NCBI GenBank assembly: GCA_017306865.1
Contig: JAFKHH010000027.1
Location: forward strand, 1 to 64,000
Reading direction: 5' to 3'
Source: Filimonas sp.
Lineage (GTDB): Bacteria > Bacteroidota > Bacteroidia > Chitinophagales > Chitinophagaceae
DNA length: 64,000 bases
The notes under the pieces: generated by a model
Database searches by the model: none
Seen by the model: the letters and a program-made list of their open reading frames with translations, nothing else
What the model was told of the DNA's origin: nothing
Program-made: the position numbers and the translations under genes
Shown: in pieces, positions 1 through 9,292 of the stretch
How positions within the stretch are numbered: position 1 is the first letter of the stretch
How the letters are laid out: each line of letters opens with the position of its first letter

Positions 1-197
1 TACAATTAGTAAGTAAACTGGTCTTTCTTTACTGAGTGGACACTGGCTTAGGGTCTTCCGTCACAAGGCGTGACAGTATTTGTGCAATGTTCCAACATTT
101 TTGTGAAGATACATTAATTAAAAAGACTTTCATACATCCAATTCGGACATTTTTCTTTTTCATTCAAAAGTGTGAGATGTACATTATCTACAAAAAA

Positions 198-240
198 CGA
201 AGGGCACAAAAAATGCATAAAACATTTTTTGTGCCCTTCG
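198..240 (-). terminator. Intrinsic terminator of the hybrid kinase gene
   Basis: A perfect 18-bp inverted repeat (arms 198-215 and 223-240) with a 7-base loop. Read on the - strand it is followed by six T residues (191-197 on +). It lies 28 bases past the kinase stop codon. Bases 1-197 show no convincing gene. Confidence 0.9.
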
Positions 241-267
241 TTAACCCAATTCCTTATGCACTAAATA

Positions 268-3200
268 TTACAATGTTTCCAAATATACATTCAGCGCATT
301 TATTACTTTAGTGATCGTGTGTGCTATTTTTTCGATCACCCCCTTCAGCTCGTCTGTATTATAAGCGGGATAATTTTCTACCTGTTTCAGATCAGCCACA
401 ATGTTATTGATACCCATGTTGGCTACAGATGGTTTCATTTTATGTGCCAACTGTCTTATGCGCTCCATATCAGCCTGCGCATATGCCTCCTTTATACCAT
501 CCATACTCTCTGTTGCCTCTTCTATGAAGATGCTCAGCACCTGCTTCATAAAGTCAGGATTATTCCGGCCCATTGCTTCCAAAGCAGTAAGGTCATATAG
601 CTTTTCTTCCATGTGTACAGTTTCTTTGTTCGATGAGTCTGCAGCAGCGGTTGCCGTTACCGCTTCACCCGTTGCTTGCAACCACTTAGCCAGTATTTGC
701 AACAACGACTCTTCATCGAATGGTTTTGAAAGAAAGTCATTCATGCCTGCATCCAGGCATTTTTCCCGCTCCCCTTTTACCGCACTTGCTGTTAATGCTA
801 TGATCGGTACAGCATCAAAGCCCTGGCTGCGGATCAGGCGCGTTGCAGATATACCATCCATCTCCGGCATACGCACGTCCATGAGTATAATGTCAAATGC
901 GCGTTGCGCATTCGTCACCACCTTAGCTACCGCATCTTCGCCATTTTCTGCCTCAGTAATAAATGAGCCATACGGCTTCAATATCGTCATGGCAACCAAA
1001 CGGTTCATCTTATTATCATCTACCAATAATATTTTCTTATTGCGCAGCATACTTCCATCTACCACTATCTTCTCTGCCTCATGCAGCAGGTCTTCCGTAT
1101 TACCTTTTGGCAATTGCATAGTCAGCAATACTTCCGTACCCACATCCTTCTTACTTTTTACATCTATGCCGCCGCCCATCATAGCCATCAGTTGTTTACT
1201 AATGCCCATGCCCAGGCCAGTACCACCGTATTTATGTGCGATCCCTTCATCCTCCTGCGTATATTCATTAAACAGGTTGCGAAGAAAATCTTCACTCATA
1301 CCTATGCCCGTGTCTGTAACACGTATGCTTACCTGCAACACGTCCTCATTCACATCGTGTGCAAATACATTTACCGTAACGCCGCCATCATTCGTAAACT
1401 TGATCGCATTGCTCAGTATATTCAACACTACCTGGTTCAGGCGGAAAGGGTCACCGATCACGATCTGCTTACATGCGGCATTCATTTTTATGGTCAGCCA
1501 GATGTTTTTCTCTTCTGCTTTTATACGCATTACATCTACCGCCTGGCGCATGGTCTCCTCCAGGTCAAAGGCAATATGTTGCAGCACTAATTTACCTGCT
1601 TCTATCTTCGAAAAGTCAAGAATATCATTAATGATCACCAGCAGATGTGATGCTGAGTGATTAATGGCTTCCAGGTAAGACTGCTGCGTTACATCCATGA
1701 TCGTTTTTTCCAATTGCTTACCCATGTTCAGGATCGCATTCATAGGTGTACGTATCTCATGGCTCATGTTAGCAAGGAACATTTCTTTGGTATGTGCCGA
1801 ATGTTCCGCATGTGCTTTTGCTTCGCGCAACTGTATCTCCATAGCCTTTTGCGGCGTAATGTCCATACAGATAGCAATAGCGCCGGGAGGGTTGCTATTC
1901 CTGTTATCCAGGAACGGGGCCACGGTAAGCAACCACCATTTAGACTCTCCTTTTTTATTCCGTACTGCTATTTCCCTGGCCTCAGGTATTACCTCTTCTG
2001 CGTGTGTATGCGCATCGTGCAGTAGTTGGTAATATTGTGGAACAAACACATCTTTTGCATTTCTCCCGATCAGCTCAGTAATATCAAAGCCGCTTATACG
2101 GCAATAACTCTGGTTTGCATATAAAATTTCATCCTTGTGATCTATCTCCAGCAAACCAATGTTCATATTCTCAATAATGCCACGATATTTCTCTTCACTC
2201 TTCTTCAGCGCCTCTTCTGCATTTCGCCTATCGGTAATGTCTTGTGAGAAACCGATCACATATGGTTCTACGCCTGGCTCCACCATTTTATAGTTCTGGT
2301 ACAGCAGGTACACCGGATCGCCATTTTTAGTAAGAATGCAGAATATACCTTTCACCTTATCCTCGTGCCGTATTGCCTCCAGGTAGTTTTCTTCAAACAT
2401 ATCTTTCCCTTTCTCCGGCAACAGGTCAAACAAGTATGTACCGATCAGCTCTTCTTCCGTATAGCCAAGCAGGTTGCATACCGCCGGGTTTACGGAGATG
2501 ATCTTTCCATCCAGGTCATGCGTACAAATAATCGCCTGGCTAAAATTGAATACATCCCTGAACTTTTTCTCACTGATGGATACCAGCTCCTCTGTTTTCT
2601 TACGCGAGGTAATATCCATACCATAACTGATCATGATCTTCAGGTTGCCCAGCTCATCATATACAGGATACAAGTGACGCAACCAGTAAGTAATATTTCC
2701 GCTGCTATCCTCTACCATTTCTTCCCACTCACGCTGTGTGCCAGACGCTACCACCTCATCAAATATACGGCGGCGCTGGTCAGCAAACGGGAGTGGTTTA
2801 TTAATGTACTGCTGGTACTGCTCATCATTCTTCCCTATGATCCACTGGCGCAGATCAGGATCGCTAATGGCAAGCGGATTGGCAAATAAATACTCCTGCT
2901 TCGCGTTGAATACCGCCACTACGGCCGGTATTTGGTTAAGAATATCTTCGTAAAAAGTTTTTTGTTCCAGCAACTGACGGCTTAACGTAAACAAGCCGGT
3001 AATGTCAGAAAATTTCCACAGGTTTCCTTTATACACGCCGTTTACCATCAGCGGTATATAGCTGCGCTCCAGCACCCGCTCATCTTTCAGCGTCAGCATT
3101 ACGTTTATCACCTCTGTCCTGTTGTGCAGTATAGCACGTGTTTGCCCGGCGGCAATAGCAGGGTCCTGGCACATAGCATGTATTACCTGCAACCAGTCCT

Positions 3201-4119
3201 CCTTAGATTCATTGCTGTCTGTCTCAGGTACCGGCAAGCCAAACATTTTATATAAGATCTTATTGGCAATGATCGTCTTCCCGTATTCATCCTGTATAAG
3301 AATGCCATCGTTCAAATGCGCTACCAAGTAATGCAGCCGTTCGGCAGTCGTTTGCTGCACCAGTTCCAGCTCTTTCTGGCGATTGATGTTGATGTGCGTT
3401 CCTATAATTTTTGACGGGCGTCCGTCTGCCGTCCACTCAGAGATCATGCCCCTGTCCAGCACCCATATATAATCCCCGCTTTTGCAGCGTACACGGTACT
3501 CCACATCATGATGTGTAATAATGCCGCGTTCATAATCGCTTATTACCGTAAGGCTTTTCAGATCATCCGGGTGTATAATATCTGCCCACGTAAGGCCGGA
3601 TGCATCATACTCCGCTTCCGTATAGCCAAGCATGCTTTTGTATTGCGAAGAATAATAGGCTGTTTTATTTACCAGGTCGCGCTCCCATATACCATCACCT
3701 ACAGCACGTATAGCTGTTTCCACACGGCTCATACGCTTCAGCATATAGGCTTCTGCGCTTTTCCATTCTGTTATATCAGTACAGGTTACATAAATATCAT
3801 CCAGTTCTGGCTGTACACAGTTCAGCAGGTAATAGACCATACCTGTCTTTACTTCCAGTTGCACCTCTCTATTCTTAACACCGGAAACAGCAGCAATAAT
3901 TACTTTACAAATACCATCCAGCGTGTAGCTACGGCCCATATAATCATACGCAGATAATTGTGTACTGGCTTCATTTTGCCATACACTGCTACCATCGCCT
4001 GCAATTACAAAAAAGGGCTTCTTGCTGAATTGAAGAAACAGGCGGATGGATTCCTTGTTCTTCTCAGGAAGGTCTATTATGGATTTTTTATTTATGGACA
4101 TCGAAGGGATAATTCTCAT
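268..4119 (-). CDS. Multi-PAS hybrid sensor histidine kinase with receiver and HPt domains
   Basis: A 1283-residue soluble phosphorelay kinase. I see about six PAS-type segments over residues 30-770 (the second, near 130-250, is PAS_3-like with the GYTEAEYD motif). They are followed by a HisKA domain with the H-box MSHEIRTP (His787), a HATPase domain with the GGTGLGMGIS ATP-lid motif, a receiver with phospho-acceptor Asp1081 in LMDVRMPE, and a C-terminal HPt with His1226 in LAHKMKPS. All relay residues are present, so it should pass phosphate His-Asp-His to an unlinked regulator. No membrane segment or signal peptide is visible, so sensing is probably cytoplasmic. It starts 27 bases after the acetyltransferase stop, suggesting one transcript, and ends in a strong terminator. 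A second Met lies at residue 7. The signal is unknown. Confidence 0.95.
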   Translation of the reverse strand: MRIIPSMSINKKSIIDLPEKNKESIRLFLQFSKKPFFVIAGDGSSVWQNEASTQLSAYDYMGRSYTLDGICKVIIAAVSGVKNREVQLEVKTGMVYYLLNCVQPELDDIYVTCTDITEWKSAEAYMLKRMSRVETAIRAVGDGIWERDLVNKTAYYSSQYKSMLGYTEAEYDASGLTWADIIHPDDLKSLTVISDYERGIITHHDVEYRVRCKSGDYIWVLDRGMISEWTADGRPSKIIGTHININRQKELELVQQTTAERLHYLVAHLNDGILIQDEYGKTIIANKILYKMFGLPVPETDSNESKEDWLQVIHAMCQDPAIAAGQTRAILHNRTEVINVMLTLKDERVLERSYIPLMVNGVYKGNLWKFSDITGLFTLSRQLLEQKTFYEDILNQIPAVVAVFNAKQEYLFANPLAISDPDLRQWIIGKNDEQYQQYINKPLPFADQRRRIFDEVVASGTQREWEEMVEDSSGNITYWLRHLYPVYDELGNLKIMISYGMDITSRKKTEELVSISEKKFRDVFNFSQAIICTHDLDGKIISVNPAVCNLLGYTEEELIGTYLFDLLPEKGKDMFEENYLEAIRHEDKVKGIFCILTKNGDPVYLLYQNYKMVEPGVEPYVIGFSQDITDRRNAEEALKKSEEKYRGIIENMNIGLLEIDHKDEILYANQSYCRISGFDITELIGRNAKDVFVPQYYQLLHDAHTHAEEVIPEAREIAVRNKKGESKWWLLTVAPFLDNRNSNPPGAIAICMDITPQKAMEIQLREAKAHAEHSAHTKEMFLANMSHEIRTPMNAILNMGKQLEKTIMDVTQQSYLEAINHSASHLLVIINDILDFSKIEAGKLVLQHIAFDLEETMRQAVDVMRIKAEEKNIWLTIKMNAACKQIVIGDPFRLNQVVLNILSNAIKFTNDGGVTVNVFAHDVNEDVLQVSIRVTDTGIGMSEDFLRNLFNEYTQEDEGIAHKYGGTGLGMGISKQLMAMMGGGIDVKSKKDVGTEVLLTMQLPKGNTEDLLHEAEKIVVDGSMLRNKKILLVDDNKMNRLVAMTILKPYGSFITEAENGEDAVAKVVTNAQRAFDIILMDVRMPEMDGISATRLIRSQGFDAVPIIALTASAVKGEREKCLDAGMNDFLSKPFDEESLLQILAKWLQATGEAVTATAAADSSNKETVHMEEKLYDLTALEAMGRNNPDFMKQVLSIFIEEATESMDGIKEAYAQADMERIRQLAHKMKPSVANMGINNIVADLKQVENYPAYNTDELKGVIEKIAHTITKVINALNVYLETL

Positions 4120-4146
4120 TTATACCAAAAGCAACAATGGTATCAC

Positions 4147-4764
4147 TTACGTGGCTTTGACCCACTCACCACGCTGGTGATCATACTTTTTTATTACACG
4201 TGCAGGGTTGCCGGCCACTACGCTGTAATCTGCTACATCTTTTGTTACCACTGCACCGCCAGCCACTACACAGTGCTTACCTATGGTTACACCCGCTGTA
4301 ATAACGGCATTAGCCGCTATCCAGCAATCATCTCCGATCACAATCTGTGCTGTTGTTACATTTTGCGTTACGATCGGGCGGCTGATGTCGGTGTAAATGT
4401 GGTTGAGGCCACTCATTACCACATTTTGCGCCAGTATTACATTATTTCCTATTCGCAGCGGCCCAATAAGTACATTGGACATGCCCACGAAGGTATTCTC
4501 TCCAATAAACACATCCCCTACACCATTGTTCACCGTACTGAAATCTTCTATAACCGACCGCGCCCCCATCTCAAATTTATTGAACGGCAGTACATCCATA
4601 CGCACGCGGCTACGCACCCTGGCACCTTTTCCCTTTTTATGAAAAAAGATGTTCGCAAAATTTCTTACCCAGAACCTCGGACGATAATCATTTGCTGGAA
4701 TCAGCATCCAGTGAACCAATTTCTTTAGTCGTGGGTTATTTTTGATAGTATCGGATAAGGACAT
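4147..4764 (-). CDS. Hexapeptide-repeat acyltransferase (left-handed beta helix family)
   Basis: 205 residues. From about residue 85 the protein is built of hexapeptide turns (IGENTF, IGPLRIGNNVI, IGDDCWIAANAVITAGVTIG) and closes with the VVAGNPARVIKKY motif of sugar O-acetyltransferases of the WcaF/maltose acetyltransferase kind. It probably acetylates a sugar in envelope polysaccharide, which suits the exopolysaccharide genes starting 200 bases away in the opposite direction. It is the first gene of a probable pair with the hybrid kinase. The exact acceptor cannot be read from sequence. Confidence 0.88.
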   Translation of the reverse strand: MSLSDTIKNNPRLKKLVHWMLIPANDYRPRFWVRNFANIFFHKKGKGARVRSRVRMDVLPFNKFEMGARSVIEDFSTVNNGVGDVFIGENTFVGMSNVLIGPLRIGNNVILAQNVVMSGLNHIYTDISRPIVTQNVTTAQIVIGDDCWIAANAVITAGVTIGKHCVVAGGAVVTKDVADYSVVAGNPARVIKKYDHQRGEWVKAT

Positions 4765-4883
4765 ACAATTATGGATTTAAACAAACAGGGGTTCGAAGCT
4801 CAATATGCTGTTTTTTTCATTCATTCAGTACAATATTCTTTCATTTATAAGTACTTTTTAATGGATGACATATTGATAATGAA

Positions 4884-4891
4884 TATTTTTG
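4884..4891 (+). promoter_or_regulatory. Candidate -7 box (TATTTTTG) for the exopolysaccharide operon
   Basis: TATTTTTG matches the Bacteroidota -7 consensus TAnnTTTG and lies about 90 bases before the first gene of the + strand operon. A TTTG -33 box at normal spacing is not evident, so this is a weak call. Confidence 0.3.
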
Positions 4892-4979
4892 CTAAATTCA
4901 TATAAATCCGCCAATATCCAAATGCCCTAGTGCCTTGATATTAGGATTATCTAAAAATAAGAATATCTTGAAAACAGGT

Positions 4980-5687
4980 ATGTTGAAAAATACATCTATG
5001 ACGGCCAAAGTGTACTGTATCCTCGCATTTACTATCTCTTCTGTAGTGGCGCAAGCCCAGTCCGCTCCGTCCATGATACCGGACATTTCCTACCCCACGC
5101 TGGAAAAGCTGGTAATGGAAGCGCGGATTAACTATCCACGCATTAAAGTGTTCGAGCATCGTGTAAACGCTACACTGGCCAATTACAAGAAGTATAAACT
5201 TAGCTGGTTTGATATTTTCTCGCTGAATTTTCTTTACAGCCCAAACAATACAACTACGCTGACCAACCCGGCATTTCTGAATGGTTACCAGATCGGCGTT
5301 TTCCTGAACATAGGCAGTTTTATCCAAAAGCCAATGATCATTAAACAGGCGCGCGAAGAATGGAATGTAACCCAGTTTGAGCGGGACGAATACTATGTAA
5401 ACCTGGAAGCGCTGGTAAGAGAACGCTATTTCCTTTACCTGCAACAGTTAGCACTGCTGAAGGTGAAGGCAAAAGTGGAGCTGGATGCGGAAAGCCAGAT
5501 GCAGCAGGTAAAATATAAATACGAGAAGGGCGAAGAAACGCTGGAAAATTATAATAAAACACTGATCAACCTGTCTGACAGGACACAGGCCAAAATAGAA
5601 ACAGAAGGAGCCATGCTTGTTGCCAAAAGCAGGCTGGAAGAACTGGTTGGTAAACGACTGGAAGAGATCATGCAACAGAAGAAATAG
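4980..5687 (+). CDS. TolC-like outer membrane protein, short form
   Basis: About 235 residues from the Met at 4980; another Met at 4998 gives an equally good signal peptide (hydrophobic run ending VVAQAQ). The mature part has the helical, coiled-coil-prone pattern of an outer membrane efflux protein (TolC/OEP) repeat, including RYFLYLQQLALLKVKAKVELD and a following amphipathic helix to the C-terminus. Typical TolC proteins have two such repeats and about 420-480 residues, so this is roughly half. It starts the operon and is 12 bases before the Wzz/Wzc-like gene, where one would expect a Wza-type export protein. It may form or assist the outer membrane exit. The family assignment is moderate; the role is inferred from position. 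Confidence 0.7.
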   Translation: MLKNTSMTAKVYCILAFTISSVVAQAQSAPSMIPDISYPTLEKLVMEARINYPRIKVFEHRVNATLANYKKYKLSWFDIFSLNFLYSPNNTTTLTNPAFLNGYQIGVFLNIGSFIQKPMIIKQAREEWNVTQFERDEYYVNLEALVRERYFLYLQQLALLKVKAKVELDAESQMQQVKYKYEKGEETLENYNKTLINLSDRTQAKIETEGAMLVAKSRLEELVGKRLEEIMQQKK

Positions 5688-5699
5688 CCGGAGACAAAT

Positions 5700-7949
5700 G
5701 TGAATGATGTGAGTAGTGAGTTGTCAGTTGTGAGTAAGCCAACTCACTACTCACGGCTCCCGATTGACGATATAGAACTTTTTAGCCAATTAACACAGAC
5801 ACCAATGGATTTATTCAAATTTTTGCGCCTTTTATATAGAAGAAAATGGTTATTGATCTGCATCCCGGTTATTACGGTGATCATAACCTATTTCCTGGTG
5901 CGCTACCTACCCGACCAATACACAGCCAAAACGCGTATAGCAACAGGCATAGCCGATCCATCGCAGCAAATACTGAACCCGGACAACGGACAGGAATCTA
6001 AAATAAGCCAGGAATTCAGCAACCTTATACAAATGATGTTGCTGAAAAAAATGGTAAACCAGGTATCTTACCAGCTAATGATCCATGACCTGAGTGGTGA
6101 AAAGCCTTTTAAGGCGCCGAGCAAACTGGTACAGACGCTATCGCCGGCAGCACGCAACCATGCTACAGAAGTTTATAAGCAGCACTACAATACAATGACG
6201 GAACTTTCCCTCTGGAATAAAGATGAAGAAGGGCTTTACAAAGTATTAAAGTCAATGCAATATGATTATGAATCACTCACCCGTAACTTATCCATCTACC
6301 GGGTAAACAGCAGTGACTTTATTGACCTGGAATTTACTTCTACCAACCCTGAATTGTCTGCGTATGTATTGAACACATTGGTAAAAGAGTTTGTCAATTA
6401 CTATTCTGCCAATAACAGGACGAACCAGTTGAAGGCGGTTAATTTCCTTGATAAGCTACTAAAGGAAAAACAAGATTCGCTGAATGCGAAAATGGATGGC
6501 CTGAAAAAATACAAGATCGATAACCGTGTACTGAACCTGAACGAACAGGCTAAAAGCCTTTACGGACAACTGTCTGACTTTGAAACTCGCCGGGAAATAG
6601 CAAGTAAAGATGTGATCGCATATACTGCGGCGCTGAAAGATATTGACAACAAGTTTAGCCCTACGGACCGCAGGTACCTGGAAAGCTCGCTTACGAAGAT
6701 CAATGCAGACATTGTAGCGACCAAGCAATTGCTAAACAACATGAATGATGATTATGTAAAAAGCAATTTTGATGAAAAATACAAACGCCGCGTAGATTCA
6801 TTACGTAGTATACTTTCCAACCAGGTTGCTGAAGCATCTGATAAATATATTACCAACCCACTTGCGACCAAGCAAGACCTGATCACTCAGAAAATGACGA
6901 TGCAGATCTCCTTGGAGCTGGCAAGAAACAGTATCGGGTCTATAGATAATGAACTGGCAAGACTGAACAGGAAATTTGATGGCCTTGTGCCACATGAGGC
7001 GGTAATACAGGGTTATGAAAACTCTATAGATGTAGCCAGCCGCGAATACCTGGAAATATTAGCCAAGTATAACCAGGCGAGTATGCAATCCAGCTACACT
7101 GTAGAGCTGAGACAAATACAGGAAGCTATGCCGGGCACACTACAGCCGTCTAAAAAAATGCTGCTGATCATCCTTTCCGGTATTATCAGTTTTGTGTTTT
7201 GCGTATTTGTAATGTTTGTTCTATTCTACTTCGATAATTCTATTTCTGAGCCGAAAGAACTGGCACTCAAAACAGACTCGTCTGTATTGGGCAAGCTGTC
7301 TTCTCTTCGTGGCAATAAGATAGACCTGAAAGATATCTGGCAAAACACAGCGCCAGGAAAAGACGTGGCGCGTTTTAAAAATGAATTACGTGCGCTACGC
7401 TTTGAGATAGACCAGGAAATGGGCGCGGACAATAAAGTTTTGGTCATTACGGGGCTGCAACCGGGCGAAGGCAGAACGTTCCTTGCCATCAGTCTTGCTT
7501 ATGCGTATGCAATGACGGATAAAAAAATACTGCTGATAGACGGCAATTTTACTAACCCGTCTATTACCGGCATCATTCATTCCAACAACACGCTGGAAGA
7601 TTATTTATCCGGCAAAGTGTATTTACCTGAAGGCGTGCCACATTTTATACAAGTGTTGGGCAATAAGGGGCACGATACGTCTTTATCAGAACTGACATCG
7701 CGCCAGGGGCTGCATGAGAAAATGGTGGACTTGAAAAAACAGTTTGACATTATTATTATAGAAGCACCATCGCTACAGGATGCAGATAAGGCAAAGGAAT
7801 GGATACTGCAATCAGACAAAACTGTTGCGGTGTTTGATGCTGGTAGCAGTTTGAACGAGGATAAGACGCAATCTGCCAACTACCTGTCTGGGCTTGGCAA
7901 GACGTTTGCCGGCTGGATACTGAATAAGGCTGAAGCCAGGAATGCGTAA
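5700..7949 (+). CDS. Wzz/Wzc-like polysaccharide co-polymerase with degenerate ATP-binding domain
   Basis: 749 residues from a GTG with GGAG six bases upstream; an ATG at 5805 (MDLFKFLRLLYRRKW) is an alternative start. A Wzz-type chain-length domain has membrane segments near residues 52-70 and 482-505, with long coiled coil between. A CpsD/Wzc-type P-loop domain follows (about 570-745). The Walker A reads PGEGRT: the catalytic lysine is Arg592. Walker A' reads LLIDGNF and Walker B ends in E rather than D (IIIIEAP). There is no C-terminal tyrosine cluster. I therefore expect it to set polymer length but to be weak or dead as a tyrosine kinase. A 15-bp inverted repeat lies in the first coding bases, which may mean the real start is 5805. 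Confidence 0.88.
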   Translation: MNDVSSELSVVSKPTHYSRLPIDDIELFSQLTQTPMDLFKFLRLLYRRKWLLICIPVITVIITYFLVRYLPDQYTAKTRIATGIADPSQQILNPDNGQESKISQEFSNLIQMMLLKKMVNQVSYQLMIHDLSGEKPFKAPSKLVQTLSPAARNHATEVYKQHYNTMTELSLWNKDEEGLYKVLKSMQYDYESLTRNLSIYRVNSSDFIDLEFTSTNPELSAYVLNTLVKEFVNYYSANNRTNQLKAVNFLDKLLKEKQDSLNAKMDGLKKYKIDNRVLNLNEQAKSLYGQLSDFETRREIASKDVIAYTAALKDIDNKFSPTDRRYLESSLTKINADIVATKQLLNNMNDDYVKSNFDEKYKRRVDSLRSILSNQVAEASDKYITNPLATKQDLITQKMTMQISLELARNSIGSIDNELARLNRKFDGLVPHEAVIQGYENSIDVASREYLEILAKYNQASMQSSYTVELRQIQEAMPGTLQPSKKMLLIILSGIISFVFCVFVMFVLFYFDNSISEPKELALKTDSSVLGKLSSLRGNKIDLKDIWQNTAPGKDVARFKNELRALRFEIDQEMGADNKVLVITGLQPGEGRTFLAISLAYAYAMTDKKILLIDGNFTNPSITGIIHSNNTLEDYLSGKVYLPEGVPHFIQVLGNKGHDTSLSELTSRQGLHEKMVDLKKQFDIIIIEAPSLQDADKAKEWILQSDKTVAVFDAGSSLNEDKTQSANYLSGLGKTFAGWILNKAEARNA
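5709..5754. repeat. Word palindrome at the start of the Wzc-like gene (GTGAGTAGTGAGTTG dialect)
   Basis: A perfect 15-bp inverted repeat: GTGAGTAGTGAGTTG at 5709-5723 and its complement at 5740-5754, with a 16-base spacer. Related words (AACTCACTACTCAT) recur at 11964-11985 and near 44610-44630. Here it lies inside the predicted coding start rather than at a gene end. Confidence 0.85.
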
Positions 7950-7967
7950 CAGGAAAACCATTATTAC

Positions 7968-9158
7968 ATGTTAGGAGATCTGCTCTTCGTTATATGGTGT
8001 CTCGTACAGTTGTTTATCGGCTACAACCTTGTACTACCCTTCCTGTTCTTCGTCTGGTACAGCGTGATCAAGAAAAAGAACTGGCGGCGTACAGAGTTTC
8101 AGCAGCCGGACTACGCCATTATAGTAACAGCGTATGAGCAAACACATTTGTTGCATGCAGTTACAAACTCTATACTGCAATCCACTTACAAAAACTATCT
8201 CATCTACGTAGTAGCAGATAAGTGTGATGTATCCAACCTGCATTTTACAGATGACAGGATCGTACTACTGCGCCCACCCGAAACGCTTGGCAGCAATACA
8301 CGTTCACATTTTTATGCGATCAACCATTTTCAGCGTGCGCATACGCATCTGACCATCATTGACAGTGACAATATAGTAGAACGCAATTACCTAGAAGAGC
8401 TGAACCGGTACTTCGACAACGGCTTCAAAGCAGTACAGGGCATTCGAAAACCAAAGAACCTGAATACAACACTTGCCTGCCTGGATGCGGCAAGGGATAT
8501 TTATTATCACTACTACGATGCGGAAGTGTTGTTTAATCTTGGCTCCTCTGCTACCCTGTCAGGCTCAGGCATGGCGTTTACCGTGCAGCTATACAGGGAG
8601 TGCCTCGAAAATAATGATGTATCAGGCGCGGGCTTTGATAAAGTATTACAATATGCCATAGTACAGCGCAACCTTCGCATTGCTTATGCGCCTAATGCAG
8701 TGGTGTATGATGAGAAAACCGCAGCATCTGACCAGTTGGTAAACCAGCGCGCAAGATGGATCAATACCTGGTTTAAATATTCTTTTCTCGGCTGGGGCTT
8801 GCTGGCAAAAGGTATTGGTAAAGCCAGTCGTAACCAGTTTTTATTTGGCATTGTGCTGCTAAGACCTCCTTTGTTCATATTCCTCATCTTGTCCGGTTTA
8901 TTTTTCCTGGTCAATATTGTTTTGCTGAATGTACAGGCGCTATGGTGGCTGGTTGCGTTCGCATTGTTTATTACCAGTTTCTTCATAGCCCTTAGCGCAT
9001 CGCATGCAGACAAACGGATCTATGACTCGCTGCGCAACATACCAAAGTTTATGTGGCTGCAAGTACAGTCGTTGTTAAAAGCAAAAGGAGCCAATAAGCG
9101 TTCGGTAGCTACAAAACATGCAGGTGACAATATTAAAAACACGGCAAATGAGAATTGA
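7968..9158 (+). CDS. Membrane-anchored family 2 glycosyltransferase
   Basis: 396 residues: an N-terminal membrane helix (6-33), a GT-A catalytic domain beginning YAIIVTAYEQ, the metal-binding DSD at 132-134, the acceptor/processivity motif QRARW at 260-264, and three hydrophobic helices after residue 275. This resembles cellulose synthase/N-acetylglucosaminyltransferase-type enzymes that work at the inner face of the membrane. It lies 18 bases after the Wzc-like gene and overlaps the next small gene by 11 bases, so it belongs to the exopolysaccharide operon. Donor and linkage are unknown. Confidence 0.88.
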   Translation: MLGDLLFVIWCLVQLFIGYNLVLPFLFFVWYSVIKKKNWRRTEFQQPDYAIIVTAYEQTHLLHAVTNSILQSTYKNYLIYVVADKCDVSNLHFTDDRIVLLRPPETLGSNTRSHFYAINHFQRAHTHLTIIDSDNIVERNYLEELNRYFDNGFKAVQGIRKPKNLNTTLACLDAARDIYYHYYDAEVLFNLGSSATLSGSGMAFTVQLYRECLENNDVSGAGFDKVLQYAIVQRNLRIAYAPNAVVYDEKTAASDQLVNQRARWINTWFKYSFLGWGLLAKGIGKASRNQFLFGIVLLRPPLFIFLILSGLFFLVNIVLLNVQALWWLVAFALFITSFFIALSASHADKRIYDSLRNIPKFMWLQVQSLLKAKGANKRSVATKHAGDNIKNTANEN

Positions 9159-9288
9159 ACCACCACGCATATCACCAGAGAAGCAGGCCGCGCAGGAAGT
9201 GCGTTCTGCTAAAGTGGCCAAAACGGTAGCGCTCATTATTGCATTTGTAAGCACTTTCGTTTTCTTTTTTAAACTTTTATTTTTTTAA
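9148..9288 (+). CDS. 46-residue single-pass membrane protein
   Basis: An ATG at 9148 opens a 46-codon frame ending in TAA at 9286-9288. The first 25 residues are polar and charged (MRIEPPRISPEKQAAQEV), followed by one hydrophobic helix (VALIIAFVSTFVFFFKLLFF) reaching the C-terminus. It overlaps the end of the preceding glycosyltransferase by 11 bases and ends 4 bases before the next start, which suggests translational coupling and argues that it is real. I recognise no family. A small accessory subunit of the neighbouring membrane transferase or ligase is plausible but is inference. Confidence 0.65.
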   Translation: MRIEPPRISPEKQAAQEVRSAKVAKTVALIIAFVSTFVFFFKLLFF

Positions 9289-9292
9289 ATAA

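Noticed and set aside
401-1660. A 419-codon open frame on the + strand
   Set aside because: It lies fully antisense to the hybrid kinase, whose HisKA, HATPase, receiver and HPt motifs are intact. The frame has Ser/Ile-rich shadow composition and no family features.
3958-4728. A 256-codon + strand frame
   Set aside because: Antisense to the kinase start and the hexapeptide acyltransferase; composition is typical of a shadow frame (many Tyr, Cys, His).
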